NCBI GenBank assembly: GCA_002309635.1
Contig: DBXO01000030.1
Span: forward strand, 1 to 29,874
Direction: 5' to 3'
Source of the DNA: Ruminococcus flavefaciens
Lineage (GTDB): Bacteria; Bacillota; Clostridia; Oscillospirales; Ruminococcaceae
Length of the DNA stretch: 29,874 bases
Shown: piece by piece, positions 1 to 8,253 of the stretch
Layout: every line of letters starts with the position of its first letter
Position numbering within the stretch: the first letter of the stretch is position 1
Translations under genes and position numbers: made by a program
Notes under the pieces: model-generated
The model's input: only the letters and a program-made list of their open reading frames with translations
What the model was told of the DNA's origin: nothing
The model's database searches: none

Positions 1-1395
1 GCTCACCAGAACCTCAACTACAAGTACGAAAAGGGCGGTAACGGCTTCAAGGATGTTATGGGACCGTACTTCCGTCTCGGTACTTCTGTAAGCGGTATGG
101 AGATCGGAAACTCCAACGCTCAGCAGTTCATCAAGAAGAACTACAACTCTATCACCTGTGAGAACGAAATGAAGCCCGACTCAATCGTTAAGGGCGTTAA
201 CGGTGACGAAGTTCAGATCAGCCTTTCATCTGCCAACAGCATACTCAAGTTCGCTGAGCAGAACGGAATCGGCGTTCGTGGTCATACCTTCGTATGGTAC
301 AGCCAGACACCTAACTCGCTTTTCCAGGATAACGGAGGTACTGTATCAAAGGACAGAATGAACAAGCGTCTTGAGAGCATGATCAAGAATACTTTCGCTC
401 AGATCAAGTCCAACTATCCTAACCTCCAGCTCCATTCATACGACGTATGTAACGAGCTCTTCGTTAACGACGGCGGCGGAATGAGACCTGCAAGCAACTC
501 CAACTGGTCAAGAGTATACAACGGCAGCTCTGAGTTCGTTGTAAACGCATTCAAGTATGCAAGACAGTATGCTCCGAAGGAGACAAAGCTCTACCTCAAC
601 GACTATAACGAGTACATGAGCGCTAAGACAAACGACCTTGTAAATATGGCTAAGACAGTCATGAAGGAAGGCGACTATATCGACGGTATCGGTATGCAGG
701 CTCATCTTGATTCAAGGTATCCTTCAGCAAGCGAGTTTGAGACAGCTCTTAAGAAGTTCGCATCTCTTGGTCTTGACGTACAGATCACAGAGCTTGATAT
801 CACAAACAGCACAGGTTCAAACGGAACTCTCTATCCTCAGATCTTCGAGGTTGCTATGAAGAATGCAAAGAACATCTCATGCGTAACTCTCTGGGGTACA
901 ACAGATGAGAGAAGCTGGAGAGCTAATCAGAACGGCGGTTCACCGCTTCCGTTCAGCAATTATCAGCCTAAGTCGTTCTACAACAACATTCTTGCACTTG
1001 CTGATAAGATAGCACCTCCTACACCTGATGTTGTTACAACAACAACTACTACCACAACTACAACAACAACTACTACAACTACTACTACCACAACAACTAC
1101 TACAACTAAGCCCGCAACAACTCCTGCAGCAACTACTGCTCCTGCTACAACAGCTCCGAGCAAGCCCACAGTAACACTCTGGGGCGATGCTAACAATGAC
1201 GGCGGACTTGACATGGGTGACGCAGTCCTCATCATGCAGGCATTGGCAAATCCCAATAAGTACGGCGTTGGCGGTACAGATTCACACGCTATTACTGAGC
1301 AGGGTAAGGTAAACGCAGATGTTAACGGAATTGATGGCCTTACCACAAACGACGCTCTCTTCATTCAGGAGAAGCTTCTCGGCCTCAGAAAGTAA
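1..1395 (+). CDS. GH10 endo-1,4-beta-xylanase with Thr-rich linker and type I dockerin (5' end outside window)
   Basis: Secreted cellulosomal enzyme expected to cut internal beta-1,4-xylosidic bonds of xylan. The frame is open from base 1, so the gene starts upstream and any signal peptide or N-terminal module is missing. GH10 hallmarks: ENEMKPDS, GHTFVWYSQTP, the acid/base Glu in YDVCNELF (codon at 454-456) and the nucleophile Glu in QITELDI (codon at 790-792). The usual His of the family's WH(S/N)Q segment is Tyr here. A run of 24 Thr codons (1036-1107) leads to a dockerin (about 1174-1390) with two calcium loops, DANNDGGLDMGD and DVNGIDGLTTND. The dockerin closely resembles that of the GH26 enzyme at 5334-7571, so both probably bind the same class of cohesin. 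A strong terminator follows. The family call is near certain; xylan as substrate is inferred from the family. Confidence 0.95.
   Translation, partial: AHQNLNYKYEKGGNGFKDVMGPYFRLGTSVSGMEIGNSNAQQFIKKNYNSITCENEMKPDSIVKGVNGDEVQISLSSANSILKFAEQNGIGVRGHTFVWYSQTPNSLFQDNGGTVSKDRMNKRLESMIKNTFAQIKSNYPNLQLHSYDVCNELFVNDGGGMRPASNSNWSRVYNGSSEFVVNAFKYARQYAPKETKLYLNDYNEYMSAKTNDLVNMAKTVMKEGDYIDGIGMQAHLDSRYPSASEFETALKKFASLGLDVQITELDITNSTGSNGTLYPQIFEVAMKNAKNISCVTLWGTTDERSWRANQNGGSPLPFSNYQPKSFYNNILALADKIAPPTPDVVTTTTTTTTTTTTTTTTTTTTTTTTKPATTPAATTAPATTAPSKPTVTLWGDANNDGGLDMGDAVLIMQALANPNKYGVGGTDSHAITEQGKVNADVNGIDGLTTNDALFIQEKLLGLRK
1036..1107 (+). repeat. (ACN)24 tract encoding poly-threonine linker
   Basis: Twenty-four consecutive Thr codons, mixing ACA, ACT and ACC, link the GH10 domain to the dockerin. 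The mixed codons reduce but do not remove the chance of replication slippage. Such linkers are typical of ruminococcal cellulosomal enzymes and are likely O-glycosylated (inference). Confidence 0.9.
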
Positions 1396-1433
1396 TAAAC
1401 GGTTATTTATTTGGTCTTTATAATATAAAAAAA

Positions 1434-1475
1434 CCGACAAGGGAGAGCATTTCTCTCCTTTGTCGGGATTTTTTT
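1434..1475 (+). terminator. Intrinsic terminator of the GH10 gene
   Basis: A 14-bp stem (CCGACAAGGGAGAG paired with CTCTCCTTTGTCGG, one G-U) with a 5-nt loop is followed by a run of seven T. It lies 38 bp after the stop codon. Confidence 0.9.
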
Positions 1476-1894
1476 GCAAAAAAATCCCGATACCGAAGAA
1501 CACTGAAACTTCGGCATCGGTTCAATGAGGATGATTTTTAAAAGCCTTCGCAGGCTATAGTGAAAGCGCTGAGGCTTTCAACTAATTGAGGACTGGAACT
1601 TTGGAACCAATCTCTGTGATTATAATATCACTTCCGAGGGGGACTTATCAACTCATTTTTTGCAGATTAAGTGGATAAAATGAGGGGATTGTCACATTTG
1701 TATGAAATACGGGGGCGATGTCAGGGGCAATATAAAGCAGTTTTATCACTGTGTGTGAATGAATAAAAAATAAATAATAAAGAAATGATAATAAGGCAAT
1801 TCACGTTATGCAGGCATTTTTCTGATAATATCGCCCTCTGATGATATGTTAATTGTTATTGCTTATTAATTATCTATTCTTTATTATTTGTTAA

Positions 1895-1935
1895 CAGGCA
1901 TAAAGAAGAATATTCTTTATGCCTGCGTTTTTTAT
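1895..1935. terminator. Hairpin with flanking A/T tracts after SulP gene
   Basis: A perfect 13-bp stem (CAGGCATAAAGAA / TTCTTTATGCCTG, loop GAATA). The T-run lies on the plus-strand side (CGTTTTTTATT), so termination looks stronger for plus-strand readthrough. The SulP gene, whose stop is 22 bp away on the other strand, would have only a weak U-tail. Confidence 0.55.
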
Positions 1936-1947
1936 TATATATTTTTT

Positions 1948-3636
1948 TTATGATCTCTTTGAAGCTATCTCGTTTTCAAGGGCTTCTGCTCTGAGGAGAG
2001 CTGTGTCGATATGGTCGCAGAAGTTTTCTCTGCCGACCTCCTCGATAAAGCCTGCCTTGGTCATTACCTTCATAGGCTGCTCGTTTACGTGTGAGAAGAC
2101 AACCTTTACGTTATGACGCTGGCATCTCTTGACTATGCGCATGAGAGCTTCAACGCCTGTAGCGTCCATTGCGGGAACATTTCTCATTCTTATGCAGAGA
2201 ACGTCGATATTCTTGTCGCTGAGTACATACTTGTATTTATCCGAAGCAGCAAAGAACATAGGTCCGTTTATCTCAAATACACGGGTATTATTCGGTATCT
2301 TCTTGAGAAGGATATTGTCGGGGTCTGTGTCCTCGTCGTCGATATCTTTCCATGCATGAGCCTCCGTAACGTCAGCCATGCGCTTCATAAAGAGAAGTGC
2401 TGCCATTATCATGCCTACGCCGATGGCCACAACGAGGTCGAATACTACAGTAAGTATGAGAGTTACGAAAAGTACGGCGATATCGCTCTTCGGAGCGGTC
2501 TTTACTGTGTTTCTTATATTTCTCCAGCCGCACATATTGTAAGCAACGATAAAGAGTATAGCAGCAATAGTCGGCATCGGTATAAATGCAGCATATGTCA
2601 TGAGACGTACAAGTATAATTACAAGTACGACCGAGTGTACCATGCCTGCAATAGGAGTACGGCCGCCGTTCTTTACGTTTGCGGCAGTACGTGCGATAGC
2701 TCCGGTAGCGGGGATACCGCCGAAGAATGCGGAGCCGATATTGGCAGCGCCCTGTGCAATCAGCTCCATGTTTGAGCGGTGTTTCGAGCCTACCATACCG
2801 TCTGCAACGACGCAGGAAAGGAGGGACTCAACAGCCGCAAGGACTGCGATAGTGAAAGCGTTCGGGATAAGAGCTCTTATCCTTGTAAATGTGACCTCGG
2901 GCACGGTCAGCCTGGGGAGGTCGTTTGATATCTTATAGAGATCGCCTATAGTGTTTACCTCAATATTGCAGAGCTTTACAATAGCTGAACAGACGATGAC
3001 AGCAATAAGGGAGGCGGGTATCTTTTCAAGCTTTTTCGGCCACAGGATAAGTATTGCAAGGGAAATAACGCCGATAAGCAGTGCGCTCCAGTTGATCGTG
3101 CCGATACAGGAGAATATCTCCCTGACCTTGTCTATGGTCTCGATTGGCTTGTTTTTGAAGGTGAGCCCGAGGAAATCCTTGACCTGTCCGAGGAGGATAG
3201 TCACGGCGATACCGAACGTAAAGCCTGTAGTGATAGTACCGGGTATGTATTTTATGAGAGCGCCGAAGCGGCAGAAGCCCATTACAATAAGTATGATACC
3301 TGCCATTATAGCGGATATAGCCAGTCCGTCCATGCCCTCAGCAGCGACTATGCCCGCAACGGTAGTTGCGAATGCCGCCGTAGGACCGGCTATCTGCACG
3401 CGGCTTCCGCCCAAGAATGAAACTATGAAGCCTGCGATTATAGCGGTATAGAGACCCTGTTCGGGACCTACTCCGGAAGCGAGAGCGAGGGCGATAGACA
3501 GGGGGAGTGCGATGATAGCAACGATAACGCCCGATATAACGTCCTTTACGAACTGCTCCTTGTTATAGGTCTTCATTACCGAGAAAAGCTTTGGTTTCAG
3601 CTTTTCTTCCGTTGGTTTCAATACTTTTTCAGCCAT
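1948..3636 (-). CDS. SulP (SLC26) family anion transporter with C-terminal STAS domain
   Basis: Inner-membrane anion permease of 562 residues. Family members move sulfate, bicarbonate, dicarboxylates or other anions; the substrate cannot be read here. The N-terminal two thirds is a run of about 10-14 hydrophobic segments and contains the family's GVGPEQGLYTAI and QIAGPTAAFATTVAGI motifs. About residues 440-555 form the STAS domain (DVLCIRMRNVPAMDATGVEAL...). The start is placed at ATG 3634-3636 because AGAGG lies about 9 nt upstream and the -35/-10 promoter elements occupy the longer upstream frame. It is a monocistronic unit. No carbonic anhydrase or sulfate assimilation gene lies beside it, so context does not settle the substrate. 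Confidence 0.93.
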   Translation of the reverse strand: MAEKVLKPTEEKLKPKLFSVMKTYNKEQFVKDVISGVIVAIIALPLSIALALASGVGPEQGLYTAIIAGFIVSFLGGSRVQIAGPTAAFATTVAGIVAAEGMDGLAISAIMAGIILIVMGFCRFGALIKYIPGTITTGFTFGIAVTILLGQVKDFLGLTFKNKPIETIDKVREIFSCIGTINWSALLIGVISLAILILWPKKLEKIPASLIAVIVCSAIVKLCNIEVNTIGDLYKISNDLPRLTVPEVTFTRIRALIPNAFTIAVLAAVESLLSCVVADGMVGSKHRSNMELIAQGAANIGSAFFGGIPATGAIARTAANVKNGGRTPIAGMVHSVVLVIILVRLMTYAAFIPMPTIAAILFIVAYNMCGWRNIRNTVKTAPKSDIAVLFVTLILTVVFDLVVAIGVGMIMAALLFMKRMADVTEAHAWKDIDDEDTDPDNILLKKIPNNTRVFEINGPMFFAASDKYKYVLSDKNIDVLCIRMRNVPAMDATGVEALMRIVKRCQRHNVKVVFSHVNEQPMKVMTKAGFIEEVGRENFCDHIDTALLRAEALENEIASKRS

Positions 3637-3688
3637 ATAACTAACCTCTTTCTCTCTTGATATCTGTAAAAAGACACGCAACGCTACT

Positions 3689-3717
3689 ATTATACTACTA
3701 ATAATAGCGGTTTTCAA
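3689..3717 (-). promoter_or_regulatory. Sigma-A-type promoter of the SulP gene
   Basis: On the minus strand TTGAAA (3717-3712), a 17-bp spacer and TATAAT (3694-3689). The predicted start site is about 45 nt before the ATG at 3636. Confidence 0.8.
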
Positions 3718-3789
3718 GAGATTTCAAACAGGGAGCAAAATTTTGTCGGAATACATATATTCCTGTCCGCGGTTGAAAAAAACTGTAGC

Positions 3790-3822
3790 AAAAAAACGTA
3801 GGGGCTGCCTGTGGCAGCCCCT
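3790..3822 (-). terminator. Intrinsic terminator of the 3959-5176 gene
   Basis: A perfect 10-bp stem AGGGGCTGCC / GGCAGCCCCT with a 3-nt loop. On the minus strand it is followed by ACG and seven T. It lies about 136 bp past the stop codon, so the transcript has a long 3' tail. Confidence 0.85.
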
Positions 3823-3958
3823 GAAAATATATTACATACTCACAAAATCAAATGTTTTCATTTGTGCATTCATACAAAGTTGAGAATTATTTTTCTGATA
3901 TTCAATGCTTTTGCATTGTATTTCACCCTTTTTCAGCCCTATTATAGAAGGCCCTATT

Positions 3959-5176
3959 TCAGTTTTCTTTTTCGGGGACAGCCTGTAAGTATGTTCCGAA
4001 GAACCACAGCAGAAGTACGAAGAGGGCAGGGTCTGTCTTGGCGCGGTACGCCATAGTATAAGTGGTATTGCCGAAAATGCCGTTGAAGCTCCTGTCGAAA
4101 AGGTCTGTCTCGAACCAGCCTGAGATATTCAGTATCAGTGAAGCAGCTAACAGCAGAAGCATGGCGTTCCTGATGAGTTTTCTGTTTCGGGGAGTGTTCA
4201 GCTCACCCTTAGCTGTATTCAGCAGCACACGCACAAAGGCCCATACTGCCCCACCTGTAAGTGCGAACACTGGCAGGTCGCGCAGGTATCTGAAAAGTAT
4301 CACGTTCCTGTAAGCCTGAGGCGAAACTGCGTCCTCAAATGGCAGTCTGCACATATATTTTTCGGGACTTTCCATGATCGTAAAGGGCAGCCATACGCTG
4401 TATCCGTCTCCCGACATTACGTGGATAAGCTCATATGTGCGCACACCTAAACGCCACAGCACAAAGCCTGCCGAGCCTGCGATAATTACCGCCGAAATGG
4501 CTTTCAGCGCCTTTGTAACGCCGGCTGTATCCTTGCTCTGAAGCTGTTTTTCGTACATCAGGAGCACAAATGCTCCGCTTATCATAATGAACGGCAGTCC
4601 GAGAATGTCGTATATCTGGAGGTACTGCCGCCGCTGGGTGAAAACGCTTGTCATGCCGTCAAATCTTGAAATACCGCAGATTATATTGGTATCAAGATAT
4701 ATATAGATATTCCCCAAAGCATACAGAATACCGCCCGCGAGGAAATATCGCCACGCCCTGCCGCAGAAAATACGCTTTTTGTCGCCGCTTCTCAGAGCCA
4801 GTATCATTAAAACAATCAGAGCGGCAGAAGGTACAAATTTCAGATAACCCTTAACCTTTTCAGCGGCGGTTTTAACCTCGGAAGCGTTCATTTTTTCTAA
4901 ATATGCCGAATAATCGGCGTCGGAGGCAAAGGAATTGGCGCGGTCGAACTCCACGAAGAATGTGCCGCAGTACTGATGAAACAGGAAAGGCGACTCCTCT
5001 GTGCCCCTATCAGGAATATCGTAGCCCTGCAGCCTTTCAACAGCTATGCAGATACTGTTCCAGAAAAAGAGAAAGATAGTTGCAGCCAGCACGCATTTCA
5101 GGATAAAATATATGATATGGAGCCGCTTGTGTATCCTTTCGGGTATGATATCGGTAGGTCTTTCAGTCTTTTTCAT
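3959..5176 (-). CDS. Polytopic membrane protein of unknown function
   Basis: 405 residues with about eight hydrophobic segments (roughly residues 20-40, 112-127, 143-161, 192-208, 225-243, 300-318, 338-352 and 380-398). A hydrophilic stretch at about 45-110, likely extracytoplasmic, lies between the first two. No catalytic or transport motif was recognised. The start ATG has a strong AAAGGGGGG ribosome binding site, and the gene has its own promoter and terminator, so it is a single-gene unit. It does not share strand order or function clues with its neighbours (SulP transporter, GH26 enzyme). Probably a lineage-specific integral membrane protein; function unknown. Confidence 0.85.
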   Translation of the reverse strand: MKKTERPTDIIPERIHKRLHIIYFILKCVLAATIFLFFWNSICIAVERLQGYDIPDRGTEESPFLFHQYCGTFFVEFDRANSFASDADYSAYLEKMNASEVKTAAEKVKGYLKFVPSAALIVLMILALRSGDKKRIFCGRAWRYFLAGGILYALGNIYIYLDTNIICGISRFDGMTSVFTQRRQYLQIYDILGLPFIMISGAFVLLMYEKQLQSKDTAGVTKALKAISAVIIAGSAGFVLWRLGVRTYELIHVMSGDGYSVWLPFTIMESPEKYMCRLPFEDAVSPQAYRNVILFRYLRDLPVFALTGGAVWAFVRVLLNTAKGELNTPRNRKLIRNAMLLLLAASLILNISGWFETDLFDRSFNGIFGNTTYTMAYRAKTDPALFVLLLWFFGTYLQAVPEKEN

Positions 5177-5198
5177 AAAGCTTCCCCCCTTTACTGAA

Positions 5199-5228
5199 AT
5201 TTTACCATATAGCAGCTTGCGAAGTCAA
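5199..5228 (-). promoter_or_regulatory. Promoter of the membrane protein gene
   Basis: Minus strand TTGACT (5228-5223), 18-bp spacer, TAAAAT (5204-5199). It sits about 20 bp before the start codon, leaving a very short leader that contains the G-rich ribosome binding site. Confidence 0.6.
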
Positions 5229-5281
5229 TGAAATAAGAAAGATTTAATAAAATGATAAGAAATCGGCAATACCGATATCAT

Positions 5282-5323
5282 AAAATAAAGCCATAAAGGA
5301 ACCGAAGCTCCTTTATGGCTTTA
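5282..5323 (-). terminator. Intrinsic terminator of the GH26 gene
   Basis: A perfect 15-bp stem TAAAGCCATAAAGGA / TCCTTTATGGCTTTA around an 8-nt loop, starting about 10 bp past the stop codon. It is followed on the minus strand by TTTTA. Confidence 0.85.
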
Positions 5324-5333
5324 CAGTTATTTA

Positions 5334-7571
5334 TCATGCGTAGGGATTAAGCCCGGGTATCTTATGCAGGAGATATTCCTGTATCCTGAGTGCATCGTTT
5401 GAGGTAAGGCCTTCACTGGTCTTGTCTACATCCGCAAGTCGTTCGCCTTCCTCTGTGATATGGCGCTCGTCTGTGCCTTTAAGTCCGTACTTGTTGGGAT
5501 TTGCAAGCGCCTGCATGATAAGCACTGCGTCACTCATGTCGATGATGTCGTCGCAGTTGGCGTCGCCGTACTTCGGAGGCTCAAGAGCTCCGCCCATATA
5601 GTATCTGACCTCGCATTTATCGATAGTATAAGGCTGGTCTACAGCCTTTTCAGTGGCTGCGTTCCATACATTTGACCACCATACCTGCACCTCGCAGGTC
5701 TTGAAAGCGCCCATCATTTCATTAAGGTCAACATTAACGGTAAGCTTTCCGTCCTTGTCCGCGTTGCCCTTCCACTCTATGTTCTTCCAGTCGTCAGCGG
5801 TAGTTCCGAAGCCGACAGCTCCGCCTATGGAAGCATTCGGAGCACCGGTAAGGTCGATCTGCATTCCCATTCCTACGGCAAGATCAGGCGTGTCGGGGAT
5901 AGTCACCTTTTTCTTCTGTACGGCGAATTTATATGCAGTAGTTGTGGTGGTAACGTTCTTGTCCGTGGTGGTGGTTACCGTTGTGGTGGTAGTTGTTTTG
6001 GACGGGTCGGGGGGAGTGACGCCGTCCTTCTTGTAGAGATCCTTGGGGAGCTCATCAAGCGTGATACAGTAATCGCTCTGATACATAGCGATGGTGTCTT
6101 CCCTGGTGTTGAAGGTGGGATTTGACAGGAAGTTGTTATTGTCAGAGCCGCCGTCATACCATGTGCAGAAGTAGAGCCAGCCAGCCTTTTCCTCCTGCAT
6201 TTTATCAGGAGTTGAGAAGCTGTCGTTTTCTGCAAGCGATATCATCTTGGCGCTGCCGTACTTCTCCATTATACCGTAGAATGTAGAGGAGAAAGGGCTG
6301 TCGTTGTGGTAGTACCTTGCACTTCCCGTAGACCAGTCGGTGCAGCTGTATTTGTCGTAGCCTATGATATCAACATAGGCGTCTCCGGGATACCAGTCCT
6401 TTGAGGTGGCGAAGTTATAGCTGTTCCATTCCCAGATGAGGTTGTGGCAGTTGAGGTCCTCGGTAAGAGTCTTGTAGGTGTATATCCACAGCTTCTTGTA
6501 AGCTGCGGAGCCTTCTCTGCCCCACCAGAACCATGAGCCGTTTTCTCCGCCGCCGCCCTCGGCTTCGTGGAGAGGTCTCCATATTACGGGGATACCCTCA
6601 GCTTCGAGCTTATTGAACTCCTTTGCCAGAGTTTTGAGGGTGGATAGGTAGTATTCGTTTTCCTTTGTGCCTGCAGTGGCGGCCTTTGAGGGTGAAAAAT
6701 CTGTGTCCGAAGCAGTGTAGGTCGAAGCCGACCAGTCCATTTTCGTGCCTATCTTATAGCTTGCAAAGTCCTTGGGCACGTTGAGGTGATATGAAGCGGT
6801 AGCGATACCTCCCTTTTTCTTTACCCAGTCGATGATACGGTCAGTGGAGCCATCGTCGCTGCCATAGAGAGGACAGCAGAAATTGCCGTAATCGAAGCCA
6901 CGTATAGCGGGATAGTGACCGGTTGTTTCCTTGAGGTATTCAAACTCGGTCTCAAGTCCGTGAGGACCGCCGCTGTATATCTCCTGCTGGCCGGAGATTA
7001 TGTGCTTGCCGTAATTATCGGCAAGGTAAGCCATAAGGCTCTGAGTTTCAACGGTAGCAAGCTGATCGCAGGGAGTTATCTGCTTTGCCTCGATCTTTGC
7101 GTCCGACATGGGCTCAGCCGTGAGGTAGTCGAACTGCGACCAGCCCCATGACTTTTCTATGACTATAGAGTTTTGGCCAGCCTTCAGCGGTATAGCGGTG
7201 AGCTCCACAGGCTGATAGGCATCGCCCTGAGGGATGCCGATAGCTCCCTGTGACGAGCCGTTGACGCTGAGATTCTGCTGCTTGTCGGTACCGATACCGA
7301 AGGCGTAGAAGGTGAGCCTGTAGGGGCCGCCCTCCTGAACGGTGACATTCAGCGTGATAGTACCGCTGTCCGTCATTTTCAGTGCGGAGCCGCCGCTTGC
7401 ATTCGAGTCCTTTTCCACTGTAACGTCACCCGTGATCTCAGCGTCCTCGAACTCGAACTTTAGCGGTACGTCTGCTGCCGTAACAGCCGAAGTGCTGTAA
7501 ACGGCACAATTGAGCAGCATTGCTGCGGACATGAGTGCAGCTCCTGCTTTTCTGAACACTAATGTTCCCAT
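5334..7571 (-). CDS. Cellulosomal GH26 beta-mannanase (CBM35-like, GH26, C-terminal module, dockerin)
   Basis: Secreted enzyme of 745 residues expected to hydrolyse beta-1,4-mannan. Order: signal peptide (about 1-33, ending TSAVTAA); CBM35-like beta-sandwich (about 37-153, FEFEDAEI ... DYLTAEP); GH26 catalytic domain (about 170-505) with acid/base E336 in WRPLHEAEG and nucleophile E448 in ISLAEND; Thr-rich linker (about 525-546); an unassigned module of about 110 residues (547-660, ending EVRYYMGGA) that resembles a carbohydrate-binding beta-sandwich; and a dockerin (668-745). The first dockerin calcium loop is DANCDDIIDMSD, with Asp where Gly is usual. The second, DVDKTSEGLTSND, is one residue longer than normal. 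The start has AGGAGG 9 nt upstream. Mannanase is the commonest GH26 activity; other beta-mannan or mixed-linkage activities cannot be excluded. Confidence 0.93.
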   Translation of the reverse strand: MGTLVFRKAGAALMSAAMLLNCAVYSTSAVTAADVPLKFEFEDAEITGDVTVEKDSNASGGSALKMTDSGTITLNVTVQEGGPYRLTFYAFGIGTDKQQNLSVNGSSQGAIGIPQGDAYQPVELTAIPLKAGQNSIVIEKSWGWSQFDYLTAEPMSDAKIEAKQITPCDQLATVETQSLMAYLADNYGKHIISGQQEIYSGGPHGLETEFEYLKETTGHYPAIRGFDYGNFCCPLYGSDDGSTDRIIDWVKKKGGIATASYHLNVPKDFASYKIGTKMDWSASTYTASDTDFSPSKAATAGTKENEYYLSTLKTLAKEFNKLEAEGIPVIWRPLHEAEGGGGENGSWFWWGREGSAAYKKLWIYTYKTLTEDLNCHNLIWEWNSYNFATSKDWYPGDAYVDIIGYDKYSCTDWSTGSARYYHNDSPFSSTFYGIMEKYGSAKMISLAENDSFSTPDKMQEEKAGWLYFCTWYDGGSDNNNFLSNPTFNTREDTIAMYQSDYCITLDELPKDLYKKDGVTPPDPSKTTTTTTVTTTTDKNVTTTTTAYKFAVQKKKVTIPDTPDLAVGMGMQIDLTGAPNASIGGAVGFGTTADDWKNIEWKGNADKDGKLTVNVDLNEMMGAFKTCEVQVWWSNVWNAATEKAVDQPYTIDKCEVRYYMGGALEPPKYGDANCDDIIDMSDAVLIMQALANPNKYGLKGTDERHITEEGERLADVDKTSEGLTSNDALRIQEYLLHKIPGLNPYA

Positions 7572-7629
7572 ATTTGAATATCCTCCTGAAAGACATGGAA
7601 TAATCTGTTTGAAAACGTATGTTACTTTA

Positions 7630-7657
7630 ATTATACAATAATTTCAGCAAAAATCAA
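7630..7657 (-). promoter_or_regulatory. Promoter of the GH26 gene
   Basis: Minus strand TTGATT (7657-7652), 16-bp spacer, TATAAT (7635-7630), about 60 bp before the start codon. Confidence 0.65.
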
Positions 7658-7819
7658 GGACAAGGGCTAATTGTTTTCATATCGTTAAGAAATTTCGTAT
7701 ATACGCACAATCGGAAGCTGATTTTTTAAGCATTAATCCCAACCTGTGATTAATTTATGACTTAAATTAATATTTATATAAATATGCGGTTTAAGGCGCC
7801 TTCTTTATTAGAAATAATA

Positions 7820-7848
7820 TTGACATTATATCAGAAAAGTTGTATAAT
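7820..7848 (+). promoter_or_regulatory. Consensus sigma-A promoter of the nth/cobB operon
   Basis: TTGACA (7820-7825), 17-bp spacer, TATAAT (7843-7848): a perfect match to consensus. It places the transcript start near 7855, which rules out the in-frame ATG at 7840 as a start codon. Confidence 0.9.
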
Positions 7849-7893
7849 TTCAGTATAGTTTCGCAGACTTTGTGCATGGAGGGAGTGGGTTAT

Positions 7894-8253
7894 ATGACTG
7901 AATATCTTACAAATTACATGAAGTACATTCAGGGAAAGCTTGAAAAGTGCAGCAGCCTGTCGGATACCGAAGAGGTGCTTAAGGAGCATCTTGACAAGAT
8001 AGCTTTCATGCAGCATGAAAGGATAGTTCATTTCCTTGTTACCATGCTGTTTTCCATAGTCCTTGCGGTCTTCGTGGCGATACTGGTCTTTACGCCCAAT
8101 ATCCCGTCACTTATACTTGTGACTATCATACTCGTGCTTCTCGCATTCTACATAAAGCATTACTACTTCCTTGAAAATACGGTGCAGAAGATGTACAGGG
8201 TCTATGACAGTATCCTCGAAAAGCAGAGGATGTTCAAGGAGAATACCAAATGA
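7894..8253 (+). CDS. Small two-TM membrane protein, first gene of operon
   Basis: 119 residues. An N-terminal hydrophilic, helix-prone part (about 1-43) precedes two adjacent hydrophobic segments (about 46-66 and 70-87) separated by a short TPNIPS turn, and a charged C-terminal helix (about 88-119). This is a helical hairpin with both ends probably cytoplasmic. The start ATG follows GGAGGGAG. The stop overlaps the nth start (ATGA), so translation is probably coupled. No family recognised; being tied to a DNA repair gene does not prove a repair role. Confidence 0.8.
   Translation: MTEYLTNYMKYIQGKLEKCSSLSDTEEVLKEHLDKIAFMQHERIVHFLVTMLFSIVLAVFVAILVFTPNIPSLILVTIILVLLAFYIKHYYFLENTVQKMYRVYDSILEKQRMFKENTK

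Larger units (their letters stand above)
1396..1947. other. Intergenic region between convergent GH10 and SulP genes
   Basis: No plausible gene was found in these 552 bp. After the terminator comes a second hairpin at 1487-1520 (CCGATACCGAAG / CTTCGGCATCGG, 10-nt loop, no T-run) and a smaller one at 1561-1580 (TGAAAGC / GCTTTCA). From about 1740 the sequence is very AT-rich and ends in the hairpin at 1895-1925. The middle part (about 1585-1740) is less AT-rich and I see no clear structure or frame in it. Confidence 0.6.
3637..3958. other. Intergenic region between SulP gene and membrane protein gene
   Basis: It holds the SulP promoter and leader (3637-3717) and the terminator of the next gene (3790-3822). 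The AT-rich stretch 3823-3958 carries only small hairpins such as CAATGC/GCATTG at 3903-3918. This stretch is the 3' untranslated part of the 3959-5176 gene; no ORF was supported. Confidence 0.6.
7572..7893. other. Divergent intergenic region, AT-rich
   Basis: It carries the GH26 promoter on the left and the operon promoter on the right. Between them are a 7-bp inverted repeat ATTAATC/GATTAAT (7732-7754) and a perfect 16-bp AT palindrome ATATTTATATAAATAT (7770-7785), either of which could be a regulator site. No ORF is supported. Confidence 0.5.

Noticed and set aside
1036..1107. CRISPR-like or tandem repeat array
   Set aside because: It is an in-frame threonine codon run within the xylanase, not a spaced repeat array. 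No CRISPR array was seen anywhere in the window.
978..1364. Minus-strand frame with a long poly-valine stretch
   Set aside because: It is the reverse reading of the Thr-rich linker and dockerin of the xylanase.
2113..2775. Long plus-strand open frame of 220 codons
   Set aside because: It lies entirely antisense to the SulP gene, has no ribosome binding site, and its composition (Cys, His, Tyr-rich) is that of an antisense shadow.
3637..3717. N-terminal extension of the SulP protein
   Set aside because: The extension would cover the -35 and -10 promoter elements, and a better ribosome binding site precedes the ATG at 3636.
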